Source: Branchiostoma floridae (taxonomy: Eukaryota > Chordata > Leptocardii > Amphioxiformes > Branchiostomatidae). From it: a stretch of DNA of 64,000 nt. The stretch covers positions 7,175,347-7,239,346 of the forward strand of contig NC_049996.1 of assembly GCF_000003815.2 (NCBI RefSeq), given 5' to 3'. Positions within the stretch are counted from its first letter, which is position 1; each line of letters starts with the position of its first letter. A program made the position numbers and the translations under genes. The notes below the pieces were generated by a model. The model saw only the letters and a list, made by a program, of their open reading frames with translations. It ran no database searches and was not told the DNA's origin. Of the stretch, positions 22,101-34,100 are shown piece after piece.

Positions 22101-25100
22101 AGAAGAATGCTTGTGTCACTAAAATCACAGCAGTTACTAGAACCAGTTTTGTAGAAGAATAATGTGCAATGTGCTATCATTTTCCTTTTCAGAAAACAAC
22201 AGGGAAGAAACTTTTACAAGTTTGAGTGCTATGAGTCCACAATTTAGCTGCTGTCTGTTTTTTCTTTGAGTTACATTTTATGCAGGATTTATATTTGACA
22301 AGACTGTTAATGTAGACTTTCCACACTGTCCTATAGGATGCCCATGAGTTCCTGAGCCAGTGTCTGGACCAACTCAAGGAGGACATCAAAAAGGTTCGAT
22401 CAGCCGAGGCCAAGAAGAGTGGCGATGACAAGGAGGTATGGACATGGTTTTAAGGACAACTGAATCAACTTGTATACAGCAGAATTTAAATCTATGTTTG
22501 TTTTTTATTACAGGGGCCGGAAATATGCATATGTCACTGGAGGTAGAAATGAAGTTATGCAGTATTTCTGATGTCTACCTGTAACCAAACTATTAAAAGC
22601 TCTGTACTTAAGATATGTGATTGATAATACAGAGCCTGATATTTGTCACCATGTAAAGTTCTTCATGTTTTTCTGCATCTGCATACGATTGCATATGAAC
22701 CACAACTGGGCTAGTAAGGAAAGACTCAGCTGTAAAGCATAAACTTTTTTGTGCACACTCTGAGCACTGTGTTAATTGCAGACTAATTGTGGCTGCCTCT
22801 ATCCCTGAAGGCCCATTTTATGCACACAAAAATGGATACGTTCTGTAATACGCAATATTTTCCCATTTCCCCTCCAGACCCTCTCAGACAGTTCAGACGA
22901 CTGTGGCCTGCCGTGTCCTGTGAGTCAGAACTTCCAGTTTGAAGTGATCCACACCATCAGGTGTACCAACTGTGAGGATGTTGTCATCAAAAAGGAGAAG
23001 TTTCACGACTTGTCCCTGACCCTGCCCAGGAAAAGGTGAAGTTCTTTTATCATCTTTATATATAGACTGTAAAAGATAGGAAGATACATGCAAACACACA
23101 CTCTTTGTCCCTTTTATTGCCCATTTTCCCCCTTTTGCGAGGGTTTAACACTCGTATACTGGGTGTCTTTTCAAGGCCCGTCCATTTCTTTCTGCATGTC
23201 CATCTATGGTTATCTTTATGTAGTTGTTTCTTTGTAAATACAAATTCAAACCTTGACGGTTGTAGATTTTCTTTGTAATGTCTTAATCAGCTTAATCTCT
23301 TCTCTCCCCAGGAAAGACATGAATCCCAGATCACTGCAGGATCTGTTGGACCATTTCTTCTTGGTAAGAAGCTGTGTGTTTCTATCATAAACATGCAAAG
23401 GCAGAACATACACCTTGATACATCATTGAAAATTACTTGGAACATTTAAGCATCATTTTAGCAGGAAAATAGCACTGCATTGTGTGACTCCTTAAACATG
23501 GTACATTATGAAAATTATTTTTTCTGTAACATCATAGATACTGAAAAGTGTGTCAGTAACATGAAATATATCAGCAGGATTCAAACTCCCAACCTCCTGG
23601 TCCAAAGTTAAATACCCCTAAACCAAGCATACTTGTGAAAAATTCTGTGAACTAGCCGCAGTGTGTGTGTGACAGAGTTTATTGTTTCACAGGCTGAAGA
23701 CATTGAGTACGCATGTGGGCAGTGTAAGAGTAAGAAGAGCAGAGTGTCGCACCAGTTCACCAAACTACCAAGGTAAGCTCTACATACAGAACAAAGTCAT
23801 GTGTGTCTTTCTTTCTCTGCAACGATTTCTTTGTTTCTGTCATGGATGAATTGAGAAAGAATTCATCTATTGGAAAATAATGCGATATATACAGCGGCGC
23901 TCCCGAAATATACGTCAGTTTGCGCGAAACGTGTTGCGAAATTTCGCAGAACTCACTCCGAAATTTCGCAGAACTCACTCCGAAATTTCGCAGAACGCAG
24001 TCCGTAATTTTGCGTAGCGCACTTCGAAATTTCGCAGAACGCACTGCGAAAGTTTGCGTAACGCACTGCGAAATATCCCCCTGCGTAATCGAAACACCCA
24101 TGCGAAAGCTTTCTACGTAAGAAATCTTACGCAAAATTTGGTCGTTAATGAGCAGTGATTACACAATGCAATCAACATGACATTTGATCGTCCTTATTAT
24201 CACGTATTCATTGATAATTTGTAGATAATATGGGGGCTGGAAAAGCGTGGCGGGAGCGCAACTCGGAGAACGTCTGACCGCGTGCGGTCCCAAATCATGA
24301 ACAACATCAAATAAGTAGAAGAATAAATTACAAACAGAAGGATTAAGAAAAGTCGACGTAAAACTGTTACACGTTCTTTGATTGAGGACCGAAATGACAT
24401 AGAACAACGCAAGACATTAAGGGTCAATGACCCGTAGATAGCGTACTTGCGTAAACCAAGGATAAACCGACACGAAATCGGCTCTACTCTAACGTTTAAT
24501 ACATCGTCATTTCTATGTAGACGGACTGGAAAACTATGGCAGATTTCACAAGCAAACAATCTAGTCTTGTATCTGATTATCTTAAGTTCTTGAAATGTAT
24601 GTTAGCAGGCCCAATTTTAGTATTCCGCGACAAAAAACAATCATTGTTGTTGTTGATGTGAAAATCGTGTTTCGCGTAATTTCAAGATGGCCGTCGCAGC
24701 AGCAGCAGGAAAACAAGGTCACAAGGGGTCAGTGGACGACTCCACTTTTAAAGTAATATGGTAAAATATGGAAACGTGTATTCTGATGTATAGTATATCA
24801 TATAGTGATTATGATATAGGAACGATTAATTTTAATTAAATGGATTTCTGTCAATTAGACACTACACAAAGTTGTACTTTGGTCAAAGAAATGATCCTTG
24901 AAGAGAAAAGTTTTCTTTCCACGGGACCACTTCGGCATAATGGTACATGCAGACAAGCCAAGCTTTGGGAACAAAGGATTTTGCAAGGCTTGTTTTATTG
25001 TTGTGACGATTTGATTCTTAGAAATGACTATGAACTTGTAATCAGCAGTAATTGAAGGTCTAATCTTTGTCGGCAGCTAGAGGCATTCAGACAGCGAAGT

Positions 25101-28100
25101 TGCTGGTGACTCGCGTTGTGAGTCAACCAAGCCGATTTAGGAAGGAAATTTTAATGGCGGCGCTGACGCTGGCTTCGTGTTCAGACAATTCTCACTGTAT
25201 AAAAGATAAGATAACCACGCAAATGTCTGTCAGTTTTGACTCAGACATACGATGGCGAAGACAACAAAATGCTAGAGACGCAATGACGTTGCTGAAGAAA
25301 GTTTAGGTCAGCCGGCGTTCCGAGACCTACAAGTCGACGGTTCCAACCCAACTGTTGCATGTTGTAATAATTCTTGCAATAGTTTTGAACTCATTCTAAG
25401 CCCATTCACTGTTGTGAGTTATGGAACGTTAAGCATTATGAATGTTCCAACGCAATGTACTAGTAATTATTCTTGGACTTGGATGTTAGCCCATAAATGA
25501 CAGCTAATGTCATAACATACATAACGTTACGCAATTTTACCAGAAAAAAAGGGAAGGGAATGGCGTTAAAGTTAGCTAGTGTTGAATAATCGTTAATGTG
25601 ACATTTTTTCCTCTTGAAAGTGGAAATACTAGTATAAGACATGCAGGATTTGCGTGAATTGGTTATATATTGTATACATGTGTAAAACCATATAATGCCC
25701 GTCCATAATTCCTAGATAATGCTATACTCCTTCGTAGTAGGCATTGATATCGTACTTTTCTAGAGGATTAGGATTCAGGTTTTCATCCGCCGACTTGATT
25801 TGGAATGACGTTGCTGGTCGTCCAGGGTGCAGGGGCCAACAAAACCTACCGGTTGCTGACGAGCTCCTGTGTCGGAACATCGATGTCAGCGTCTCCTGGT
25901 CGTCGGACAATGGACACATGGCGCAACCTTGCTGCAGGGAATCCATTCAACCTTGCAGCGATCCTAGATTTAGACACCTTTTTCTTCGCAAGTCTGAATA
26001 TATTCAATATAACGTTACATTATGTATAATGTAAAACGATATCAAAGTTATATCTGCTCGGTCATAACCTGTATTTCTAGCTAGAATGATGCTCAATGTA
26101 ACGTTATTGGTATTGATATCATATTCATAGCTACTTTTCTAGACGATATCTAGGATTCAGGTTTTCATCGTCTGGCTTCACTTGAAATGACGCTGCTGGT
26201 CGGCGGGGGTGCAGAGCCAGAGGGGTCCAACAAGACCTACCTGTTCCTAACGTAACTCTTTGGAGGAACATCGCTGACGGCCGCTCCTGGTCGCCGGACA
26301 GTCGAACGAAGGAAACAATACAGGGCATTCATTCAACATTATATTATATTATGTGTTTTAATTTGTTAACTGTATTTTGTCTGCGTATCTGTTCAAACGT
26401 GTGTGTCATATAGTTTAACTAATATTACATGTACTTCTACTACTAGTATGTAGTAAAGCATCGATAGATAATTTTGTAAGCTAGCGTAATGGGATTCGGG
26501 TTTCTTGCTTGGCGCACTGCTGATCATCGGGGTGCAACTTAGCCAAGGAGACCTACCTGTTCCTTACAGAGTTCTGTTCCTTTCGGCATCGCAGACGGCA
26601 GCCCCTGGTCGTCGGACAGTCGAACGAAAGAAACAATACAAGGCATACATTAAACATTATGTGTTCAGGGTATACATTCACCTTATGTGTTTTCAATGTA
26701 TTTGTTAACCGTGTTTTGTCTGCGTATCTGTTCAAAGTTCTGTTAGCGTAACTAACGTTACGTGTACATTTGTACTTCTACTATGTATTGGTAGTTGTTT
26801 TTATAAGATGGGATAATGGGATCTGGGTTTCCATCCGTTGGTTTCCTTGGTATATTGCTGATCATCGGGGGTGCAGCTTGGCCAAGAAGACCTACCTGTT
26901 ACGGAGCTCTTGGGTCGGAACATCACTGTCGGTCGCTCCTGGTCGGACAATCGACGCAACCTTACTGCAAGGAACACATTCAACCTTGCAGCGATCCTAG
27001 CTTCTGACGTCTTGGTTTGACAACTGATACAGATATAAGGCAATAACTATCATAAGCTCTTGGTTTTAAAATGTTGAAATAATAATAAAGAGTTCGTCCA
27101 TATATTTGAGAAATTGTGTATTTCCAATTCATGCTGCAAGAGCTGTTGAGCGGGGATTGTATGAAGGAGTACAAAAGCAAAAAAAAATATACCGCTTGAA
27201 AAATAAGGACGCTGTTAGCAGCGGTGACGATCTAGCCCTAATTTAAACGAGTCGTTTATCAATTAGACACTATCGGACTAGGTGCGTCTCAGAATTATTG
27301 GTGGTGAGATTTAAAACCAGACCAGTCTAATGCAATGCTGATAATATAAACATCAACAANNNNNNNNNNNNNNNNNNNNNNNNNNNNNNNNNNNNNNNNN
27401 NNNNNNNNNNNNNNNNNNNNNNNNNNNNNNNNNNNNNNNNNNNNNNNNNNNNNNNNNNNNNNNNNTATGAAGAAACTCCACCTTTTGTCATCTTGGTGCC
27501 ATCATGTACTTAGTATCAGTTTAAACTGCAACTGACAAAATGTAAATACGAACAACCGAACCAAAAATCTGTATGTCAAATGTTACCGCCTTTTTTTGTC
27601 GCCGCTGTTGGCTGTGATTGGTGACAAGTTGATTGGATCTTGAGTGTAATCGGGCACGCCCTGTCCAAGACGTACATCTGAAGACTGCCGCCATAGCTGC
27701 TGCCATGGTAACGGCACAAATAGCGGTATTTCCCATGCGGATTGGGTTACGTGCGTCCTCTACAAATTGTAGTTCTCAACTCGAAAACTTGCTACTATAC
27801 AGGTTTTAGTCGTGGGGTAAAGAGTCGTTCTCACTGCAAAATTTCAGGCAGCGAAGTGGGAATAAAAAAATCACGGTGCACCAAGCAGAATGTGATTGCG
27901 AGACAGTGTTTTTCGCACGCTAATTTTGACGTCTTTACACGAACTACCCGTCGTCTTTCCTCCTTGTAAATGTAAGCACACCGAACATTGTCAACGAAGA
28001 TCGTTTTATCTCGTGAGAACTCCAAGCACACCATTTGCTGACGATGATTCCTTTTTCAACCTCCTTGCCGAGATGAAGCGAATGTGAAACGAGGATAGCC

Positions 28101-31100
28101 GAATATAGAAGTCTCCCCGGCTGTTTCTCAGACGGCTCTGTCACCAGTCGTCTTACACTTGCAGAGCGTTCCAAATTATGGAAGAAAAAAGAAGAAAAAA
28201 ACTTTCCCGTAACTTTTATGTGGTAAAATATGAGGAAAATACTGACACATGTTGGTACGCAGATATTGACAAGATAGGAAAGTTCTAAGGCACAAAATTT
28301 GTCACCATGACGGCGTGGCTAATCATGAATAGGGTGGCACTGCAAACCAAAAGTACATTTTTACGTTGTATTTTCGTAACTTTACCAAGGACACAGGCCT
28401 GTGGTAATTTTATAGCAGTATTACTAATAGCATTTTTGTTCATTTTGTGTGACTTTCATTGAATTTGGTACATGACAACAAAAGGTAGAGGCTAGTAGAT
28501 TTGTGAGAAGCGACTACCCCGTCCGGTATGTACATGTACTCGTATATGTACTTTGCCTTTGGCGCGCCGGCTTCAAAGGAAAGGTAAACAAACCGTTATA
28601 TTCTCCGCCCACCTCGCGGGCGGTCTGCATATGAATGCGGCGTGTTTCTACGGAAGTTTCGCAGAATTACGCAGTAGGAATTTGCTTTTGGCTCCTGCTT
28701 TTCGCGAAACTCGCTGCGTAACTTCGCAGAATGCCTTGCGAAATTTCGCAGAACGCACTGCGAAAGACTGCGCAACGTCTTGCGAAATTTCGCAGAACGC
28801 GCTGCGAAAGAATGCGTAACGCACTGCGAAATTTCGGAGGACGTTTCGCGCAAGTTGACGCGTATTTCGGGAGCGCCGCTGTATGAGGCATAGATGAAGG
28901 TTTTATCTTCTTAGATTCATTCATAACTTAAGCAATATTCAAAAGATGCTTCAAAGAATATGACCGGCATAATGACATGTCCTTCATCCGCCCCCCTCCC
29001 CCATCAGGGTACTGATTCTCCATCTGAAGAGGTACAACTACAACCATGTGATGTCAGTGAACCGGAAGATGGAACAGCCGGTGTTCCTCCCCCTGTACCT
29101 GACCCTGCAGAGTCACTGCACGGAGGACACTTTTCCCTGCCGCCCTCCCCCCATCCCTCCTTCTCCTCCCCGGCAGCACACAGAAAGGAGAACGGGCACT
29201 TCAGGGGACCGCAGGTATCTGTATTTGTATCTTTACAGCCGGTATAACTGCCCTTCTGCGTAACACGCCAGCTATAGGTAGACAGCTATGTTGGGTTTCT
29301 CTGTGGTGTGTTTTCTATTTCCTATAATTGACATCTCCACCGTTGACGTTTTTTGTTGACCTTGACAACTGTTCTTGGTAAAGACGCTTCGGTTTATTTG
29401 TATATATTGTTTGTTGTCCTCTGGTTGTCTTACTGAATGTAACACATTTTGTTTTTGTTATTGATGTAGTGGGCCCCCTTGGAAATCAACTTCAAACAAG
29501 TTGAAGGGGCTACCCACATGTTTTGAGATGAATAAATAAATAAATAAATTTTCACAATGTCAATCTAAAGACCAGGGTGGCAGTTTGATTTGTAAATGTA
29601 GAAAGTTCTTTAAAGTGGTTGAGGCATTACTCTCCTGAAACGTGAAACCACCAGCTTTGCTTCCCATCCAAGAAGACACTCCAAACAAAGCTTCGTACAC
29701 ATTTTCACTTGATTCTGGTGAGGAAATAGGTGTTAAGTGCCCATTTCGTCACCCAACTCAGGTGAAAATGTGTCAAGGTGGTCTTGTTGTTGCACTGGAA
29801 TACCGAAATTTGTCCTCTACATTGTGGTTGTTTTAATAACGTAGTGTTAAATGTTTATCTTACTAGTCTCTACCAAGGTATTTTGTAAAGGAGTTTGTAA
29901 AAGCATCTTTTTTTGGTAAACAGCAAAGTCTTATTTGTATTTGACTTGACTGTAGGAGCACTTTGACATCAGCCAAGAAGACTTACAGTTTCAAGCCGTC
30001 CAGGATACAGGATAGAACACAGACTGTAAAATCAGCGGCAGACTCCAGCCAAAGGAATGGGAACATCAAGGCTACATCTCAACTTGCCACTGAGGAGGAA
30101 ATAGAGATACAGAAGGTGAGTAGTGTGTGCTAGGACACTTGTTATACCAGTACGGTATTATGCAGGATTTCTTGAATAGACCAAAGAGCTTCCAGATGAT
30201 ATATTTTTGGAAAGGACTTGAGATTTTAATCGCTTAAGTTTTGTCCATTATTGTAATTTTGTATTTCTATGGTTTAAAATCATAAAGAAACATTCCTACA
30301 TGATAAATGTATTGCCATTGTTCAGAGGTCAGACAACTTGGATTGAGTGTTTGGCCCAGAGTCCTAAGGCCCAGTGCTCAAATCACCTGACATGCTACAA
30401 TTTTATGCCCTTGGGAAAGGTACTTTACATGACTTTCCTCATTCAAACTAGGTGTAAATCGGTACCATTCTTTTGGTAGGCAGGTACAAGGCAGTGGGAG
30501 GAGAGGGATGGGTTCTGCCCTGGACACAGTTGACAACAATTTATCTGCTGCATAAGTGCTATGGTCGCAAAAATACTAAGGGAATGCCTTTGAATGAAGT
30601 CCATAACCTTGTTCTAAAGCAGAACTGTTGCACAAGTGAACAAAGATTAGACCATTGCATGCTCTGAAGTTCAGCCAAAGACATGCATAAAGGTGTTGTT
30701 TTTTTTCCTTTTGCTGACTTGCCAGGCTATTCTGCTGAGTAAAGAGACGGCTGAAGCAGAGAAACTCCGACAGAACGGGGACTTCACTCTGGACAATGTT
30801 AGTGAGGAGGAACAGGTCAGAACATTTGCATCTTTCTTTTAGATTTCTTCTTTTCCTTCCTTTCTCCCAAACACAAATAAAGTGTGTCAGTATCTTCCCT
30901 TACATTGTCATAGTAGGGAAAAAAAACATGTCTTTTTCAGTCTTGTTCAATTCCGTCCTTTTCCTAAACACCACTAGTCATGACTATTTGTCTTTGGATA
31001 TAATCTGATTGGTAAGAAACAATTTGGTAGATTGCACACATGCAAAGAAAACAGATTTTGTGCTACATTAATGTCAATCTCTCCTATAATCTCACAGGTC

Positions 31101-34100
31101 CGTTGGGCACTGGAGAATAGTATGGTGGACCTCCAATCCGAAGAAGCTCCCAAGCAGCAAGATTTGACCCTCATGCCCCCCTGTCTACTTACACCATTGA
31201 ACAAGGGAAACAACAAGAAGGTAGACAACGCTGAAGGACAGACACAAAGCAAACCGCCTTCCCAGAATCCTCCTCCTAAAATCAGGCACTCCATTGTCAG
31301 TAATGGGAACATCAACCAATCGAGTGGAGACGATGTACTGAGTATGCCAGACTTCTCCGAAGCAGAGGGAACCTTTGAGATCCAATTCGTTGAGGAACCT
31401 CCAACCGTAGGTCTGTGTGGTGGAAATGACAACCCGAATTACTCCTCCCCAGACCAGGTCAAGCGAAGGCACCACTCAGAGGGGGGTGCAACAAAACTTG
31501 GACTGTCCAGTAGTAAAAAGAAGAGGCTTAGCTCCCCCGGAGGTGGTAGTGGTAGAGCCCAGAAGAGTCTTCCTTTAACCAACATCAATGGGCAAAGGAC
31601 TTTGGGGAAATGGTTGAGGAGGAACTGCTTCACACAAGACAGTGAGGTGAAAGTGAGTTGTGAAGAAAGTCCAAAGGAGGTCGAGCTTTCTAACAACAGT
31701 GGTGATGCCGATTCTGAAGGAAGGAAGGAAGAAAAGACCATGCCAAGGGATGAAAGTGCCAACAGTTCTCAAGAAGAAAAGGTGCAATCTTCCACACAGC
31801 TGGAAGAGTTCAAAAGAAGGAAAGAAGAAAAGAGCATACCAAAGGATGACAGCTCTCAAGACACTGACACAGATTCTGCAGTACATCCAGATGATATCTT
31901 AAGCATATCCTCTGACTTGGAGGTAACCAGTGAGAATGAAATACCACAGGTGACAATGCCACCGTTAAGAACTGAATCTCAAAAGAAGAACGTAAGGCAA
32001 GCTGTGAAGAGGTCGGAAGTTGAAATCAAGAGTGAACAAGATGATTACAAACAAATCTCCCCTCAGAAAAAGGATCCTAAAGTAGCTGGTGACACTAAAA
32101 CAGTGGATGAAGATAAAGCTGTTGCAACTTTTCACAAAGACTTGGCCGAACAGCCTTCAGTGAAAATTGAATCCAAGGCTAAAAACAAGGAGGAAGCTCC
32201 CTCTGGTGCCTCATCCCAGCGTAGAGCAAGCAGCGACAACGCTTCCGCCGACCCAAACAACAACCAAGACTTAAACAACAACTCGGAGGCCGACGTGGAA
32301 AGCGAGAGCGACAAGGAAAACCAGCATCCGGACGAAGAGGTCACAGATCAAGCGCCGGTTCAAGGTCCGAGCTTGCCGGACTGGGTGGCGGAGCAAGCTG
32401 CGCAGGGGGTGCCGAGCTATCGTAGTCAGGAGGAGGAAGACTTGACTAGAGCGATGGAGGCGAGTATGGCCATGTTTAGGGAACAGAAGGAGAAAGAGGA
32501 CGAGGATTTGAGAAAGGCCACAGAGCTCAGTCTGCAAGGTGAAGTTATTTCCTTCTACATATAGCAAAAACCTTACAATTGTCTGTCATAGAAAATGGAG
32601 TGTTCACGGTGGTTTTAAGTTTGTAGTTGAAGTAATGGGATAGTTGGGCCTTGGTTTTAGCTTAGATTGCATTGAAGAGGTCACTGAGAAAACTGCGACC
32701 ATTTAGTAACTGCAAAAATGTCAACCTTTATGCATGGTTATTCCCTGGATGTATTCATTAACAAGTATAACTTCCCTTCGGCTAATAAACTATTTTTGTA
32801 AGGATGTACAATGGGGTATGATTTTTCCTCAGATTGCTGTGTTTTAAGTTCGCAACTTTTGATAGCAGGGCAATGCAAGATAGAGCAGGTGTTCACGGTT
32901 TAGATTAAAGAGTTCACGTCACATTGAAACCCTCAAACATGAGGCCACTGCAAATGCATTTTTGTATCATATCACCTACAATACGCTAAAGATCTCCTGT
33001 GTATGATTCCCTTGTTAGAATATGAGTCCTGTGACAATGGTGAATATGAAGATGACACCATGGAAGAAGAAGAAGCCATGGTTGAGATCGCCAGGTCTGT
33101 GGAGGAAGCTGAGGACATAAGGAAGAATGCTGAGGTCAGTTTGAACATTTGTCTAATATAAGGTTACAAGCTGTGTCTTCTTGAAAGTTTTGGAAATAAA
33201 AGTGGTAGTGAGTTGTTAAGTTGCAGTGTCACTGACAAAAGGTCTGACCATTTCCAAAATCATATCCAGTTACTTGAGTAACTGCTATTTGGCATATGCA
33301 TGTTTGAAGGATCATTTTTCTTTAGCCACCAGTCCACCACTGATTGTCTTATTTTTCTATCTAAGTTATACATGTATGTTGTGTTCTTTTTCCAGACTGG
33401 ACACTTGCCATACTCCTTCCGTCTGGTCAGCGTAGTGAATCACATCGGCAAGAAGTCATCCTCAGGTATGCTTAAGATTCAAGTACTATCTAAGATCCAA
33501 GTACTGTTTTTTAAGTCGGTTATTGTCACAAAACATAGTATTTCCTTCTTGTTCAAATACAAGTCAATCTCTACAAGTGATTGAAAATGGAGATTTACTT
33601 TTGGACCTTTCAAGTGACATCCATCACTCTTCTAGCGTCACTAGAATGAACTGACAGTACAATTCAATACAATCCACTAAGTCTTGTAGAGATTAAAGTT
33701 TATTTGAATAATGTTTACCTGGATGTGTAACCTTCATAAACGTATTTATTTCTTGCTTTTCCCCCAGGGCATTACATCAGTGATGTTTATGACATGCAGA
33801 CGTGCAGATGGCAGAAGTGGGATGATTCTCATGTGGACTGGACCTCAGAGAAGGTGGTCAGGGAAGAATGCCAGACATCCGGATATATCTTCTTCTACAT
33901 GGACAAGTAAGGATTTTCCTGATGTAACGTAAAATGGAGAAAAAAAATAATTCTTCTGTTTCTGTAGCAATATTATTGAGGTACAGTAGAAGCCGATTAA
34001 TTGCACACCCCATTTTGCAGCGTTTTTCATGCAATTATCTGGATGGAGTTATGCAGCTGGACTGCACCAGTTTGGGATTTGGGGATTCCATGCAATTAAT

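Larger units (their letters stand above)
23892..28881. mobile_element. 5 kb inverted-repeat element inside USP37 intron 14
   Basis: The left end CAGCGGCGCTCCCGAAAT and the right end ATTTCGGGAGCGCCGCTG are perfect inverted repeats, flanked by TA on both sides (23890-23891 and 28882-28883). About 50 bp inward the arms become arrays of the self-complementary GCGAAATTTCGC joined by AGAACGCACT-type spacers, spanning about 23930-24090 and 28655-28845. The interior has no long reading frame, a four-copy degenerate repeat (25744-27010) and an assembly gap. It is most simply a large non-autonomous DNA transposon with foldback-like ends. The superfamily is not assigned, because the TA target alone is not decisive. 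Confidence 0.75.

Noticed and set aside
23757-24134. 125-codon minus-strand frame, and similar frames at 28553-28924
   Set aside because: They translate the GCGAAATTTCGC arrays of the transposon arms, which are open in several frames and on both strands.
23930-28845. CRISPR-like array
   Set aside because: The repeated 12-mers are palindromes in inverted transposon arms with near-constant spacers, in an animal genome intron. There are no unique spacers or cas genes.
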